41,317 nt of DNA from Acinetobacter harbinensis (GCF_000816495.1 NZ_JXBK01000001.1:1292063-1333379); one strand, 5' to 3'. Counted from the first letter of the stretch, positions 7,988-16,913 are shown. Notes: generated from the sequence alone by a model not told the origin. Made by a program: numbers and translations.

Positions 7988-9874
7988 ATGAAATTATTGC
8001 CGTTAGTTCTTTGTTTAGCATTCCCTATAGCGGCTTATTCAGCCACGCCAGTCTCTATTGTAGACGCTTATATACATCGCGCTGAACAGCAAAAATTAGA
8101 CCAAGAGATTACTTGGCAACGACTGATGTATGCCAATAGCAAAGGGCAGAGCGAGGTTACTTATTCTAGTTATTTTCTTGCCGCAAACGGTCAGACCGAA
8201 TTAAAAAAAGAATTACATACCAATATTCAGGCTTTATTTAAAGATGCAGCTCCCAATCAATCAGTTCGTTGTATTTTTCCTGCACGTAGTGACTGGTTAA
8301 TCCAGAAATTAAATATTCAGCAGTCGCAGCTTCCTACAATAAACTGTCCAGAATTAGACACATGGATGGGGCAAATTAAACCCTATAAAGCCACACTCAT
8401 TTATGCCACCGACTTTATGGGTAATCCCAGTTCCATGTTCGGGCATACTTTATTGCGTCTTGATCCAAAAGATCAGCAGCAATTAAATTTAGTTTCTTAT
8501 GCGGTCAATTATGCGGCCAGTGTCACCGATAGTGACAGTTGGTCTTTTGCTTGGAAAGGCTTAACCGGAGACTATCCGGGTGAATACTCCTTAATGCCGT
8601 ATTACCGTAAAGTGAAAGAATATGGCGACTTAGAAAGTCGTGACTTGTGGGAATATGAGTTAAATTTAACTGAATCTGAAACGCAATTTCTGGTTAAACA
8701 CATTTGGGAAATGAAACATGTCACTTTCCCTTATTATTTTGTCAATGATAATTGTGCTTATCGGTTATTGGGTTTAATGGATTTGGTACGACCTTCGCTC
8801 AATTTAAGTGCAGATTTTAAGGTTGCTGCTATTCCACTAGAAACCATTAAAGCCATCGAACAACAAGGCTTGGTGCAAGAGGTGATCTACCGACCTGCGT
8901 TAGAGACGCAGTTATTGGCACAAGCCAGACAACATGGTAAGCAATTGGCTAAAGTGGCACATCAAGTGGCTTTTGCACAGTCAGAAGATGGAATGAAAAT
9001 TTTAGAGTCGTATTCAGCTTCAGATCGTGCCAAAATTTTAGAAATGGCTTATGACGATCTCTATTTGAAATTTACCGCGCGTAAAGTGCAAGCCAGCTTT
9101 GCTCAGCCACAATTGCGCCAATTATTAAGTTTGCGTAGTCAAATTGATGTGGAAAAACAGCGCCAAGCTCCGGTACAGCCGCGCGTTGATCCTACTCAAG
9201 CACACGATGCACGTCATCTGACGCTAACCGGTGGGAAAATACAAGACCAGAGCTTTATCCAATTAGAGCACCGACAGGCCTATCATGATTTAATTGACCC
9301 TCAAGGCGGTTTACGGATAGGCACACAGCTCTTGTTTTGGGATGGTTCAATCCAATATCGTGATGATCAACTAAAGCTCAACCATTTTGACTTTTTAGCA
9401 GTTAATTCTTATAACCCCATTACTCCATTTAAAACACCACTGAGTTGGGGGTTTAATCTGGGCTGGCAGCAAGAAGCATTAACCCCGGAAGGGCAGTTTA
9501 GTGAAAGTCAGCAGCATGGGGTGGCCAATTTAAAGGTCCAAATGGGCTATAGCTATGCCGATCAAGCACGTCAGCATATATGCTATGCCCAAGTGCAAAA
9601 TCACTTACAAGTTGGAAAATCTTTAGATAAAGCATGGCGCATAGGTCTGGGTCCGACTGTAGGTTGTCAAAATATTTGGTCGGATAAAATCAATAGTTTG
9701 CTACAGCTAGAATTACCCTATTGGCAAGACTCACAGCAATGGCAGTTGAAACTCAATACCCAACTGCAATATGTGTTGAATAATCAAAATGCAATTCGTC
9801 TAAAATGGCAATACCAACAACAAGACCATAAAGACTGGAATGAAACCAGTGTGGGGTATGTGAGATTTTTTTAA
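7988..9874 (+). CDS. DUF4105 (Lnb N-terminal-type) protein with probable outer-membrane barrel
   Basis: A 628-residue exported protein. A signal peptide (residues 1-18, ending AAYSA) precedes a DUF4105 domain (about 100-300), now named after Lnb, a lipoprotein N-acyltransferase. The domain has a papain-like Cys/His pair, seen here as His153 in SSMFGHTLLRL and Cys256 in VNDNCAYRLLG. Residues from about 400 to the end are rich in alternating polar/hydrophobic stretches and aromatic residues and end in VRFF; a terminal Phe is typical of outer-membrane beta-barrels. The domain assignment is firm and the barrel is inference. With a barrel rather than inner-membrane helices, N-acyltransferase activity should not be assumed. 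No strong ribosome site precedes the ATG. It follows the DUF3015 gene after a terminator. Confidence 0.8.
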   Translation: MKLLPLVLCLAFPIAAYSATPVSIVDAYIHRAEQQKLDQEITWQRLMYANSKGQSEVTYSSYFLAANGQTELKKELHTNIQALFKDAAPNQSVRCIFPARSDWLIQKLNIQQSQLPTINCPELDTWMGQIKPYKATLIYATDFMGNPSSMFGHTLLRLDPKDQQQLNLVSYAVNYAASVTDSDSWSFAWKGLTGDYPGEYSLMPYYRKVKEYGDLESRDLWEYELNLTESETQFLVKHIWEMKHVTFPYYFVNDNCAYRLLGLMDLVRPSLNLSADFKVAAIPLETIKAIEQQGLVQEVIYRPALETQLLAQARQHGKQLAKVAHQVAFAQSEDGMKILESYSASDRAKILEMAYDDLYLKFTARKVQASFAQPQLRQLLSLRSQIDVEKQRQAPVQPRVDPTQAHDARHLTLTGGKIQDQSFIQLEHRQAYHDLIDPQGGLRIGTQLLFWDGSIQYRDDQLKLNHFDFLAVNSYNPITPFKTPLSWGFNLGWQQEALTPEGQFSESQQHGVANLKVQMGYSYADQARQHICYAQVQNHLQVGKSLDKAWRIGLGPTVGCQNIWSDKINSLLQLELPYWQDSQQWQLKLNTQLQYVLNNQNAIRLKWQYQQQDHKDWNETSVGYVRFF

Positions 9875-9981
9875 TATGGTACAGCCAAAAGTTAGTGCAG
9901 CTTTAAGCGATATACGCATAAACTGCGCCAAAAATATTGAGAATAGCGTACCTATAGCCTCGTGCAATATTGAGTAACATG

Positions 9982-10016
9982 CAATCCAGTCCTGATGTTT
10001 GATCAGGGCTGGATTG
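9982..10016. other. Fifteen-base-pair hairpin between convergent genes
   Basis: CAATCCAGTCCTGAT pairs with ATCAGGGCTGGATTG (one G-U pair) around a GTTTG loop. It sits between the convergent DUF4105 and lysine-rich genes. It lacks a T run on either strand, so it is not a canonical intrinsic terminator; it could still block transcription or protect 3' ends on both sides. Confidence 0.6.
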
Positions 10017-10033
10017 TGCAGCGCCTTATGTAA

Positions 10034-10402
10034 TTATTTATCTTTTGATTTGGTCTTTTTGGGTTTTGAATCTTTATTTTTCACATCTTTGTCTTTAATT
10101 TTTGAATCTTTACTTTTACCGTCCTGATCTGTTGATTTAGCGTCTTTGTTTTTGGCTTTTTTAGCTTTGGCATCTTTATCTTTTACCTTTGAATCCTTGT
10201 CTTTGACCTCTTTATCTTTCGATTTGCTGTCTTTGGTTTTAGCCTCAGCTTTGTTCTTTGTATCCTTTTCTTTGCTTTCACTTTTTGATTTTTTTGCTTT
10301 ACTGTCTTTTTCTTTTAAGTCTTTCGCTGACGCTGATTTAGACTTGGTTTTTTGATCTGTCGCTGTGGGCGCTTTGTCTTGCTTTTTCTTCACAGTAGCC
10401 AT
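10034..10402 (-). CDS. Lysine/aspartate/serine repeat protein, disordered
   Basis: A 122-residue, extremely low-complexity protein. I count 47 Lys (about 39%), 19 Asp and 5 Glu, with no aromatic residue and no Cys. The body is built from variants of K-D-S-K, K-D-K-D and K-x-K-D. It must be disordered and strongly basic (net charge about +23). It is probably a real gene: the ATG is preceded by AAGGAG at a spacing of seven, and a plausible promoter lies just upstream. Basic repeat proteins of this sort (AlgP, histone H1-like HctB) can bind DNA, RNA or polyphosphate, but the high Asp content differs from those Ala/Pro/Lys repeats. No function is assigned. The periodic DNA makes length variation between strains likely. 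Confidence 0.7.
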   Translation of the reverse strand: MATVKKKQDKAPTATDQKTKSKSASAKDLKEKDSKAKKSKSESKEKDTKNKAEAKTKDSKSKDKEVKDKDSKVKDKDAKAKKAKNKDAKSTDQDGKSKDSKIKDKDVKNKDSKPKKTKSKDK

Positions 10403-10740
10403 GTATTTACTCCTTATGCAGTGATATCAACATTTAAAATAAGTAGAAATGAAAGATGCCTCAACAATGTAGCGCTTTAACGCGCGGCAGTTTGAAATGC
10501 TATGTTTCTAATCATTTCAATGTAAGCTAATTATTTTTAGAGGGTTGAAACAATAAGATTTATTTAGATAACTTCTAAATAATTTTTACAAGATCACCTA
10601 TCTTGGTTACTAAGAAAATGTGCCTCTATCTTTCAGCGCAGGCAGCAATGGGATAATTTTTATCTGTCTACACTTTAAGAATACTTAAAAAGATACACTA
10701 AAAGATGAACTCTGCGGTTGAAAATTAAAGAATTGAACAT
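10403..10740. other. Intergenic region between the lysine-rich gene and folE
   Basis: About 340 bases, AT-rich, with no convincing gene. It holds the proposed promoter at 10436-10464 and an inverted repeat, TTATTTAGA-TAACT-TCTAAATAA (10560-10582), with nine-base arms about 100 bases upstream of that promoter. The folE terminator closes the region. Confidence 0.5.
10436..10464 (-). promoter_or_regulatory. Probable promoter of the lysine-rich protein gene
   Basis: On the minus strand TTGAGG (10464-10459), a 17-base spacer and TATTTT (10441-10436) put an RNA start near 10429, giving a leader of about 27 bases with AAGGAG. Each hexamer matches at four of six positions. Confidence 0.45.
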
Positions 10741-10768
10741 AAAAAAGCCCCGAATATTCGGAGCTTTT
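10741..10768 (-). terminator. Intrinsic terminator of folE
   Basis: On the minus strand AAAAGCTCCGAA pairs with TTCGGGGCTTTT with one mismatch and continues into a T run, 15 bases after the folE stop. Confidence 0.8.
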
Positions 10769-10782
10769 AAGCAGTAAAAATC

Positions 10783-11337
10783 TTAAATATTTTCAGGCAA
10801 GGCCGATAGAAACTCACGACGATCATCTTTGTTGGTTTTGAAGTCACCAATAAAAGACACAGTCCGTGTGGTGGATTCTTGTTTACCCACACCGCGCATC
10901 ATCATACACATATGGGCAGAATCAATCATCACTGCAACACCGCGCGCTTGAGTCACTTCAGCCACAGCTTCTGCAATTTGTTGGGTTAACTGTTCTTGAA
11001 TTTGTAAACGACGCGCAAACATTTCGGTAATACGTGCAAATTTAGACAGACCCAAAACATTGCCTTCAGGTAAATAGGCAATATGTACACGGCCGTAGAA
11101 CGGCAATAAATGATGTTCACACAGTGAATAAAATTCAATATTTTTGACCAAAACCATTTCGTGGTTATCGGACGGGAAGACCGCATTGTTGGTCACTTCT
11201 TCTAAGCTTTTGCTATAACCAGACGTTAAATACGAAAAAGCTTTAGCAGCACGCATAGGTGTGTCTTTCAGACCTGGACGATGAAGATCTTCACCAACGG
11301 CGGTTAAAATGTTGGCGTAGGATTGCTGCATAGACAT
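10783..11337 (-). CDS. folE: GTP cyclohydrolase I
   Basis: FolE converts GTP to 7,8-dihydroneopterin triphosphate, the first step of folate synthesis, and acts in the cytoplasm as a decamer. The product is 184 residues, shorter than the 222 of E. coli because the N-terminal extension is missing. The zinc ligands are all present: Cys73 and His76 in [10 protein letters not shown] and Cys144 in AHMCMMMRG. The motifs GLSKFARI and TRTVSF are also seen. The start is the ATG at 11337; another ATG lies two codons inside and neither has a strong ribosome site. The gene is separated by 90 bases from the smr gene upstream on the same strand and has its own terminator. Confidence 0.94.
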   Translation of the reverse strand: MSMQQSYANILTAVGEDLHRPGLKDTPMRAAKAFSYLTSGYSKSLEEVTNNAVFPSDNHEMVLVKNIEFYSLCEHHLLPFYGRVHIAYLPEGNVLGLSKFARITEMFARRLQIQEQLTQQIAEAVAEVTQARGVAVMIDSAHMCMMMRGVGKQESTTRTVSFIGDFKTNKDDRREFLSALPENI

Positions 11338-11427
11338 AAGACGTGTTCACTTACACTGATATTGAACAAGGACGGCATTGTAGCAGAAAACCGCTAAAAT
11401 GCCCTGTTTTAGGAAAATTTTTCCCGA

Positions 11428-12120
11428 TTACTGTTTAAATTTAGGGTTTTTTTCACTGCGTTTCAGCAAGACCAGAACTGCACCGGTGCCGCCTTGCTTT
11501 TCTGGCGCACTGACAAAGGCCAAAACGTCACGGTGTTGACGCAGCCAACCGTTCACATAAGTCTTTAAAATGGCTTGTGGGCCTTTACCATGCACAATTT
11601 TAATGACATTTTGATTGTCATCTTTGGCCATCTGAATAATTTGTAGTACCGCGCTGCGCGCGTCTTCCACCGTACAGCCATGCAAGTCCACTGCTTCAAA
11701 CCAACGCAGATTGCCGGCTTTTAAATCTTCAAAGACTTTATGTTGCAGCGTACCAATGCGATAGCTGAGCGTGGCTTGACTGGCCACCGGATTGAGCATG
11801 GCTTGAGTATCAGACAGTTCAGCATTTTCAGTTAACATTGGGCCAGTGGCTGAAGCACGCTTGGCTAGAATTTGGCTATCAGGCTTTTTCTTTCGACTTT
11901 TTTCAAGCTGTGCGCTATTGCCCGCGGCCATTTTTTTGACCCCTTGCACCGACTGTCGAAATAGCTCAGCGCTATCTTCAGGCGCAGCAGAAGTGTCAGC
12001 TTGAGGTGCGGCTTGCTTTTCAACAGCACTATTTTTGGCGGACGTTGCCGTCAGTTGCTTTTTAAAGGCGTTGAGTAAATCAAACTGACCTTTAGAAAGC
12101 GAGGAATCATGTTTACTCAT
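11428..12120 (-). CDS. Smr-domain protein (SmrA/YdaL-like)
   Basis: A 230-residue protein. The first 130 residues are charged, Ala/Lys/Ser-rich and probably disordered. The C-terminal Smr domain (about 140-225) shows DLHGCTVEDARSAV, the VHGKGP loop and GGTGAVLVLLK, the three signature blocks. Small MutS-related (Smr) domains have DNA- or RNA-endonuclease activity in several proteins; in E. coli SmrB cuts mRNA at collided ribosomes, and the role of YdaL is less clear. The start ATG is 12 bases after the trpC stop, with AAGAG in between, so it is probably the last gene of a trpG-trpD-trpC-smr operon. Domain identity is firm and substrate unknown. Confidence 0.85.
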   Translation of the reverse strand: MSKHDSSLSKGQFDLLNAFKKQLTATSAKNSAVEKQAAPQADTSAAPEDSAELFRQSVQGVKKMAAGNSAQLEKSRKKKPDSQILAKRASATGPMLTENAELSDTQAMLNPVASQATLSYRIGTLQHKVFEDLKAGNLRWFEAVDLHGCTVEDARSAVLQIIQMAKDDNQNVIKIVHGKGPQAILKTYVNGWLRQHRDVLAFVSAPEKQGGTGAVLVLLKRSEKNPKFKQ

Positions 12121-12132
12121 AATCGCTCTTAA

Positions 12133-12939
12133 TTAAATTGTTTCAGGCTGACCAAATAATGCGCTAAAAGCATAATCTGGACGTGGCTGTTTCATAAAAC
12201 TTTCACCCACTAGAAAGGCATGAATGTCATGCTGCTGCATCATGTGGACATCATCTGGTGTAGCGATACCGCTTTCGGTGACCAATAAGCGTGAAGAAGG
12301 AAGTTGTTTTTTCAAACGCAGTGAGGTGTTTAAGTCGACCTCAAAGGTTTTTAAATTACGATTGTTCACGCCTAAAATGCAGCGCTCTGAAAGTCGCATA
12401 GCGCGTTCTAGCTCATGTTCATCATGGACTTCCACCAACACATCTAAATTGTGCTCAAATGCAGTGTGTGACATTTCTTCTAATTGCTGATCAGATAAAC
12501 ACGCCACAATCAGTAAAATACAGTCGGCCTGTAAAGCGCGTGCTTCAATCACGCCGTAAGGGTCAATTAAAAAATCTTTGCGCAGTGTCGGCAGCGCACA
12601 ATTGTTACGTGCAAGGGCAATATTTTCATCCGCACCTTGGAAAAAATCAACATCGGTCAGTACCGATAAACAAGCAGCACCGGCGTGTTCATATTGCTGT
12701 GCAATTTCGGCCGGATTAAAGTTTTCGCGAATCACGCCTTTTGATGGAGAGGCTTTTTTGATTTCCGCAATGACGCTTGGACGTTTGGCCTGTAAGGCAG
12801 CAGCAAAGCCACGCACCGGAGAGGCGATGCGCGCCAGTTCTTCTAGATCTTTTAAACTGTATTGTTTTAAGCGCAGGGCAAACTCTTCGTGTTTACGTGC
12901 AATAATTTTACCCAAAATGGTATTGGCGATATCGGTCAT
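12133..12939 (-). CDS. trpC: Indole-3-glycerol-phosphate synthase
   Basis: TrpC cyclises 1-(2-carboxyphenylamino)-1-deoxyribulose 5-phosphate to indole-3-glycerol phosphate in tryptophan synthesis. It is a stand-alone enzyme here, not fused to TrpF as in E. coli. The TIM-barrel motifs [38 protein letters not shown] and VTESGI include the catalytic Lys and Glu residues. An upstream TTG at 12957 is in frame, but the ATG at 12939 is preceded by AGGA at nine bases and gives 268 residues. It begins 21 bases after the trpD stop. Confidence 0.94.
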   Translation of the reverse strand: MTDIANTILGKIIARKHEEFALRLKQYSLKDLEELARIASPVRGFAAALQAKRPSVIAEIKKASPSKGVIRENFNPAEIAQQYEHAGAACLSVLTDVDFFQGADENIALARNNCALPTLRKDFLIDPYGVIEARALQADCILLIVACLSDQQLEEMSHTAFEHNLDVLVEVHDEHELERAMRLSERCILGVNNRNLKTFEVDLNTSLRLKKQLPSSRLLVTESGIATPDDVHMMQQHDIHAFLVGESFMKQPRPDYAFSALFGQPETI

Positions 12940-12960
12940 CACATTGATTCCTGTCAATTC

Positions 12961-14007
12961 TTAAGCTTGATATTCTTTGAGTGTTTTGGTGAATTCAGAC
13001 AAAACGCTCATTTTTTCTAAAGCTTGTCCACCATAAATAATGTCATGTGCCAATGCCACGCCTTGTTTATAGTCCTTGGTTAGACCTGAAACATAAATGC
13101 CTGCACCTGCATTTAAAGCAATCATGTTGGCTGCTTTTTCACCATTTTTTGATTTTTTCTTGCCTAAAGCATCTTTAATCAATGCCAGACTTTCAGTTGA
13201 ATTTTCAACCATTAAACCGGTCAGCGTTTGTGACTCAATCTCGACATCCTCAGGATTGATCATCCATTCGCTGATTTCACCTTGCTTTAGTTCTGCGACA
13301 TAAGTGGCTGAAGCTAAACTAATTTCATCTAAACCATCTTTAGAGTGCACCACCATGACGTGTTCAGCGCCAAGTTGTTTCATGACTTCAGCAATCGGGC
13401 GGCAAAGTTCATTAGAGAATACCCCAATCACCAAGCGTTTTACGCCAGCCGGATTGGTCAGTGGGCCAAGTAAATTAAAAATACTGCGAATACCCAATTC
13501 TCGGCGCGGTGCTACAGCATATTTCATGGCTTTATGATGATTGGGTGCAAATAAAAAGCCAACGCCCATTTCACGAATACAGCGTTCAGTTTGTTGCATG
13601 TTTAAGTCCAGATGAATTCCGGCTTGTTCCAGCAAATCCGATGAGCCTGAATTTGAAGACACACCGCGATTGCCGTGTTTGGCAATGGTGGCGCCCGCCG
13701 CAGCAATAACAAAGCTAGATGCAGTTGAGACATTAAATAAGTTTTGACCATCACCGCCTGTACCGACGATATCAATTAAATACGGCACATCGCTGACATC
13801 AATTTTAATGGCAAATTCACGCATCACCCGTGCTGCTGCGGTAATTTCATCAATACTTTCGCCTTTTAAGCGTAAGCCCATCATCAGCGCACCAATTTGT
13901 GCATCTGTTGCTTCACCATTCATGATGCTGCGCATGACTTCTTCCATTTGGCTTTGGGTCAAATGGATATTTTTAGTTATATGATTTAATGCTTGTTGAA
14001 GATTCAT
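12961..14007 (-). CDS. trpD: Anthranilate phosphoribosyltransferase
   Basis: TrpD transfers phosphoribose from PRPP to anthranilate, the second step of the tryptophan branch. The product is 348 residues. The PRPP-binding glycine loop [15 protein letters not shown] and the anthranilate/metal motif [15 protein letters not shown] are intact, as is the ARRELG-like Arg region ([10 protein letters not shown]). It is not fused to TrpG, unlike E. coli TrpD. It lies 18 bases after trpG and 21 bases before trpC, a compact operon. Confidence 0.96.
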   Translation of the reverse strand: MNLQQALNHITKNIHLTQSQMEEVMRSIMNGEATDAQIGALMMGLRLKGESIDEITAAARVMREFAIKIDVSDVPYLIDIVGTGGDGQNLFNVSTASSFVIAAAGATIAKHGNRGVSSNSGSSDLLEQAGIHLDLNMQQTERCIREMGVGFLFAPNHHKAMKYAVAPRRELGIRSIFNLLGPLTNPAGVKRLVIGVFSNELCRPIAEVMKQLGAEHVMVVHSKDGLDEISLASATYVAELKQGEISEWMINPEDVEIESQTLTGLMVENSTESLALIKDALGKKKSKNGEKAANMIALNAGAGIYVSGLTKDYKQGVALAHDIIYGGQALEKMSVLSEFTKTLKEYQA

Positions 14008-14025
14008 AATTTTTCACGACGCTCA

Positions 14026-14610
14026 TTATGCATAAATTTCGAGGAAGTTTTGGAAGATCTGATGGCCATGTTGGCTCAAAATAGATTCAGGATGAAACTG
14101 CACGCCTTCAACTGGCAATGTCTTATGTTTGACACCCATAATTTCTTCCATGCTGCCATTGCTCTCGTTGGTCCAGCAAGTCACCTCTAAACATTCTGGC
14201 AACGAGGCTTGATCAATCACCAATGAATGATAACGCGTTGCAGAAAATGGAGAGGGCAGATTGCTAAAAATACCTTGATCACTGTGATACATATCAGACA
14301 AACGTCCATGCATCACATTTTTGGCACGAATAATATCGCCGCCAAAAGCTTGTCCAATGGCTTGATGACCTAAACATACACCCAGCAGTGGAATTTTACC
14401 GGCAAAGTGCTGAATCGCAGGAATAGAAATACCGGCTTCAGAAGGTGAACAGGGGCCAGGACCAATCACCAAATACTTCGGTTGCCATCGTTCAATGTCT
14501 TCCAATGTCACGGCATCATTACGCACGACTTTTACTTCTTGATTTAACTCGCCAAAATATTGCACGATGTTATAGGTAAAAGAGTCATAGTTGTCGATCA
14601 TTAAAAGCAT
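14026..14610 (-). CDS. trpG: Anthranilate synthase component II (glutamine amidotransferase)
   Basis: TrpG hydrolyses glutamine and passes ammonia to TrpE to make anthranilate from chorismate. In Acinetobacter the single TrpG is known to serve p-aminobenzoate synthase as well. The product is 194 residues of class I glutamine amidotransferase with the triad Cys79 ([10 protein letters not shown]), His173 and Glu175 (FHPES), plus the oxyanion-hole block GPGPCSP. The ATG follows AGG at eight bases. It is the first gene of trpG-trpD-trpC-smr; trpE is not in the window. No tryptophan-rich leader peptide or attenuator was seen upstream. Confidence 0.95.
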   Translation of the reverse strand: MLLMIDNYDSFTYNIVQYFGELNQEVKVVRNDAVTLEDIERWQPKYLVIGPGPCSPSEAGISIPAIQHFAGKIPLLGVCLGHQAIGQAFGGDIIRAKNVMHGRLSDMYHSDQGIFSNLPSPFSATRYHSLVIDQASLPECLEVTCWTNESNGSMEEIMGVKHKTLPVEGVQFHPESILSQHGHQIFQNFLEIYA

Positions 14611-15071
14611 GAGATAACCTATTGAAATTTAGTCACTTGAGTGTGCTTGAATAGTCCAAGAAGAGCCTGAATGATCAATCTTTTAATCAGAAGCTTGCTA
14701 TAAATAAAGCCGATTCATAAAAATTAAAAATGCAGGGTGAATAATCATAGCAAAAAATCAACATTTTCTGCTGAACTATTTGCATGATAATGATTTTAGA
14801 GAATTCTTTATCTATATATAAGCTGATTTATGTGCAGCGACGATTGAATAGAATTGATTGGTTTCACTTCAGTTGCAATCATGAATTTTAAATTACCAAG
14901 CTTAAGTCATGGAAATTTTCAAACGCTAAGCAACATCAAGACAGATGAATTTACCGAGCACTTCAATTTAACGCACAGAGTTACAACACGGAACGCTCTT
15001 GATCGCATTAAAATAAGCCACACGAATTTTAATCTTCAATAAAAGCTTGTACAGCAAAAAACTAGTCAGTA

Positions 15072-15236
15072 TTGGTGCTTAATTGAGCGTTTATGCCTTA
15101 ATTTTAGCACTGCTGTGTGGGTTAAAAACTGAAGAAAAAAGGCCAGTTAAGTTTTTTAAAAGCTCGGTTGCACTATTTTGAGACATTCACTAAAAATTTC
15201 TTATCAAAAATGATGAAGAGTGAGTGAATATGGTGC
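15072..15236. promoter_or_regulatory. Candidate NtrC enhancer half-sites upstream of glnA
   Basis: TTGGTGC at 15072-15078, GCACTATTTTG at 15170-15180 and TGGTGC at 15231-15236 each match one arm of the NtrC site (GCAC-N7-GTGC, as in GCACTATATTGGTGC). The middle one agrees at 11 of 15 positions. They lie about 100-260 bases before the sigma-54 promoter, a normal enhancer distance. The opposite arms are poor, so this is inference. Confidence 0.35.
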
Positions 15237-15254
15237 ATTTGGCTTAGTACACAG

Positions 15255-15260
15255 TATAAT
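15255..15260 (+). promoter_or_regulatory. Possible sigma-70 -10 element upstream of glnA
   Basis: A perfect TATAAT stands here without a good -35; one NtrC half-site-like sequence falls where the -35 would be. In enteric bacteria glnA has a secondary sigma-70 promoter repressed by NtrC, and this could be the equivalent. Confidence 0.3.
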
Positions 15261-15331
15261 AGCGAAAAAGCAAAATCCTAAAATCGACGATTCTAATCAA
15301 GAATTTATGGTTTTTACTTTGCTTTTAAAAG

Positions 15332-15348
15332 TTGGTATGCAAATTGCT
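15332..15348 (+). promoter_or_regulatory. Sigma-54 (RpoN) promoter of glnA
   Basis: TTGGTATGCAAATTGCT fits the consensus TTGGYAYR-N4-TTGCW at every defined position, with GG at 15334-15335 and GC at 15346-15347 exactly ten bases apart. The RNA start should fall near 15359, giving a leader of about 50 bases before the ATG at 15409. This supports nitrogen control of glnA and rules out longer open-frame starts upstream. Confidence 0.75.
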
Positions 15349-15408
15349 TTATCTTTATCAACTACTGACGCGCACTTAGCATGTGCAATAAAAAATCATC
15401 GGAGCAAA

Positions 15409-16824
15409 ATGAGCATGGCGAACAAGGTCCTTCAACTCATCCAAGAAAGTGGCGCAAAATGGGTCGATTTTCGTTTTACGGATACCCTAGGTAAAGAACA
15501 TCACGTCACCTATCCTTCAGACAGTATTGATGAGGATACCTTTGAAGACGGCAAAATGTTTGATGGTTCTTCAATTGCCGGCTGGAAAGGTATCGAAGCA
15601 TCGGACATGATTTTACGTCCAGATCCAGTGACTTGTTTCCTTGATCCATTCTTTGCTGAAGCTACAGTGGTTGTGACTTGTGATGTCATTGAGCCATCTA
15701 CCGGCCAAGGTTATGAACGTGATCCACGCTCTATTGCTCGTCGTGCTGAAGAATATTTAAAGTCGACAGGAATTGGTGATACTGCATTTTTTGGCCCTGA
15801 ACCAGAATTTTTTGTATTTGACGAAGTGAAATGGGACATCGATATGTCCGGCGCTCGTCACACCATCGTGGCTGAAGAAGCGGCTTGGTCAACTGGTAAA
15901 GATTATGAAGCGGGTAACTCAGGCCATCGTCCGCGCGTTAAAGGCGGTTACTTCCCCGTTCCACCGGTCGATTCTTCACATGATATGCGTGCAGAGATGT
16001 GTGCAAAAATTGAAGATATTATGGGGCCTGGCCGTGTTGAAGTGCATCACCATGAAGTGGCCTCTTGCCAATTAGAAATTGGTGTCAGCTTCAATACCAT
16101 GGTGCGTAAAGCCGATGAAGTGCAACAGTTTAAATATGCGGTGTGGAATGTTGCCCATCAATATGCAAAAACTGCGACCTTTATGCCAAAACCAATGGTC
16201 GGCGATAACGGTTCGGGTATGCATGTTCACATCTCGATTGCCAAAGAGGGCAAGAACTTGTTTGCAGGTGATGAATATGCAGGTCTGTCAGAAATGGCGC
16301 TGTATTTCATTGGTGGTGTGATTAAGCATGCGCGTTCATTGAATGCGATTACCAATCCATCGACAAACTCATATAAACGTTTAGTGCCACATTACGAAGC
16401 ACCAATTATGTTGGCGTATTCAGCACGTAACCGTTCGGCCTCTATTCGTATTCCTTACGTATCAAGTCCGAAAGGCAAACGTATTGAAGCGCGTTTCCCA
16501 GATCCAATGATGAACCCGTACTTAGGTTTTGCCGCATTGTTGATGGCTGGTCTTGATGGGATTCAAAACAAAATTCATCCAGGTGAAGCTGCTGATAAGA
16601 ACTTGTATGATCTTCCACCTGAAGAAGAAGCGAAAATTCCGACAGTTGCACATAGCTTAGAAATGGCGCTTGAAGCACTTGCGGCTGATCATGACTACCT
16701 GTTAAAAGGTGGTGTGTTCACTAAAGATATGTTGAATGCTTATATCGATGTGAAAAGTGAAGAAGTTCGTCGTTTAAATACCACGACGCATCCTGTTGAA
16801 TTTGAAATGTATTACAGCTTGTAA
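15409..16824 (+). CDS. glnA: Glutamine synthetase, type I
   Basis: GlnA makes glutamine from glutamate, ammonia and ATP; it is a cytoplasmic dodecamer and the main entry point for nitrogen. The product is 471 residues (E. coli 469). Present are the beta-grasp start [17 protein letters not shown], the metal-ligand block [11 protein letters not shown], the ATP-binding region around [16 protein letters not shown], and the adenylylation loop [10 protein letters not shown] with the target Tyr. The frame is open upstream to 15220, but those 63 codons are unlike any GlnA and the sigma-54 promoter lies inside them. GGAG stands four bases before the ATG at 15409 and ten before a second ATG at 15415, so a 469-residue product from 15415 is possible. 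A strong terminator follows. Confidence 0.97.
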   Translation: MSMANKVLQLIQESGAKWVDFRFTDTLGKEHHVTYPSDSIDEDTFEDGKMFDGSSIAGWKGIEASDMILRPDPVTCFLDPFFAEATVVVTCDVIEPSTGQGYERDPRSIARRAEEYLKSTGIGDTAFFGPEPEFFVFDEVKWDIDMSGARHTIVAEEAAWSTGKDYEAGNSGHRPRVKGGYFPVPPVDSSHDMRAEMCAKIEDIMGPGRVEVHHHEVASCQLEIGVSFNTMVRKADEVQQFKYAVWNVAHQYAKTATFMPKPMVGDNGSGMHVHISIAKEGKNLFAGDEYAGLSEMALYFIGGVIKHARSLNAITNPSTNSYKRLVPHYEAPIMLAYSARNRSASIRIPYVSSPKGKRIEARFPDPMMNPYLGFAALLMAGLDGIQNKIHPGEAADKNLYDLPPEEEAKIPTVAHSLEMALEALAADHDYLLKGGVFTKDMLNAYIDVKSEEVRRLNTTTHPVEFEMYYSL

Positions 16825-16849
16825 TTCATATGCGAATTTAAGCAAAAAG

Positions 16850-16874
16850 AAACCCGCCTTGTGCGGGTTTTTTT
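16850..16874 (+). terminator. Intrinsic terminator of glnA
   Basis: AAACCCGC pairs with GCGGGTTT around a five-base loop and leads into a run of T. Confidence 0.9.
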
Positions 16875-16913
16875 GTATGATGGCTTTAGTATTCAATCAT
16901 TTTATGAAAACCT

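Larger units (their letters stand above)
14611..15408. other. Divergent trpG-glnA intergenic region
   Basis: About 800 bases without a convincing gene once the glnA start is placed at 15409. The trpG side (14611-14850) is very AT-rich and holds half of a Fur-like sequence (GATAATGAT near 14786) that I do not regard as a site. The glnA side holds a sigma-54 promoter, a weak sigma-70 -10 and NtrC half-site-like sequences, annotated separately. A short open frame at 14854-15042 has no ribosome site and no recognisable similarity. Confidence 0.6.

Noticed and set aside
10146..10355. Leucine/serine/phenylalanine-rich open frame opposite the repeat protein
   Set aside because: It is the mirror of the Lys/Asp repeats on the other strand; the minus-strand gene has the ribosome site.
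12578..12964. A 128-codon open frame opposite trpC
   Set aside because: It is antisense to a well-conserved gene and has no similarity or ribosome site.
14786..14797. Fur-box-like GATAATGATTTT upstream of trpG
   Set aside because: Only one half matches the Fur consensus; the other arm is poor and the distance from trpG is about 180 bases.
14854..15042. A 62-codon open frame between trpG and glnA
   Set aside because: No ribosome site, no recognisable similarity, unremarkable composition and a length expected by chance in AT-rich DNA.
15220..15408. N-terminal extension of GlnA by 63 codons from a GTG
   Set aside because: It resembles no glutamine synthetase and contains the sigma-54 promoter; the ribosome site is at 15401.
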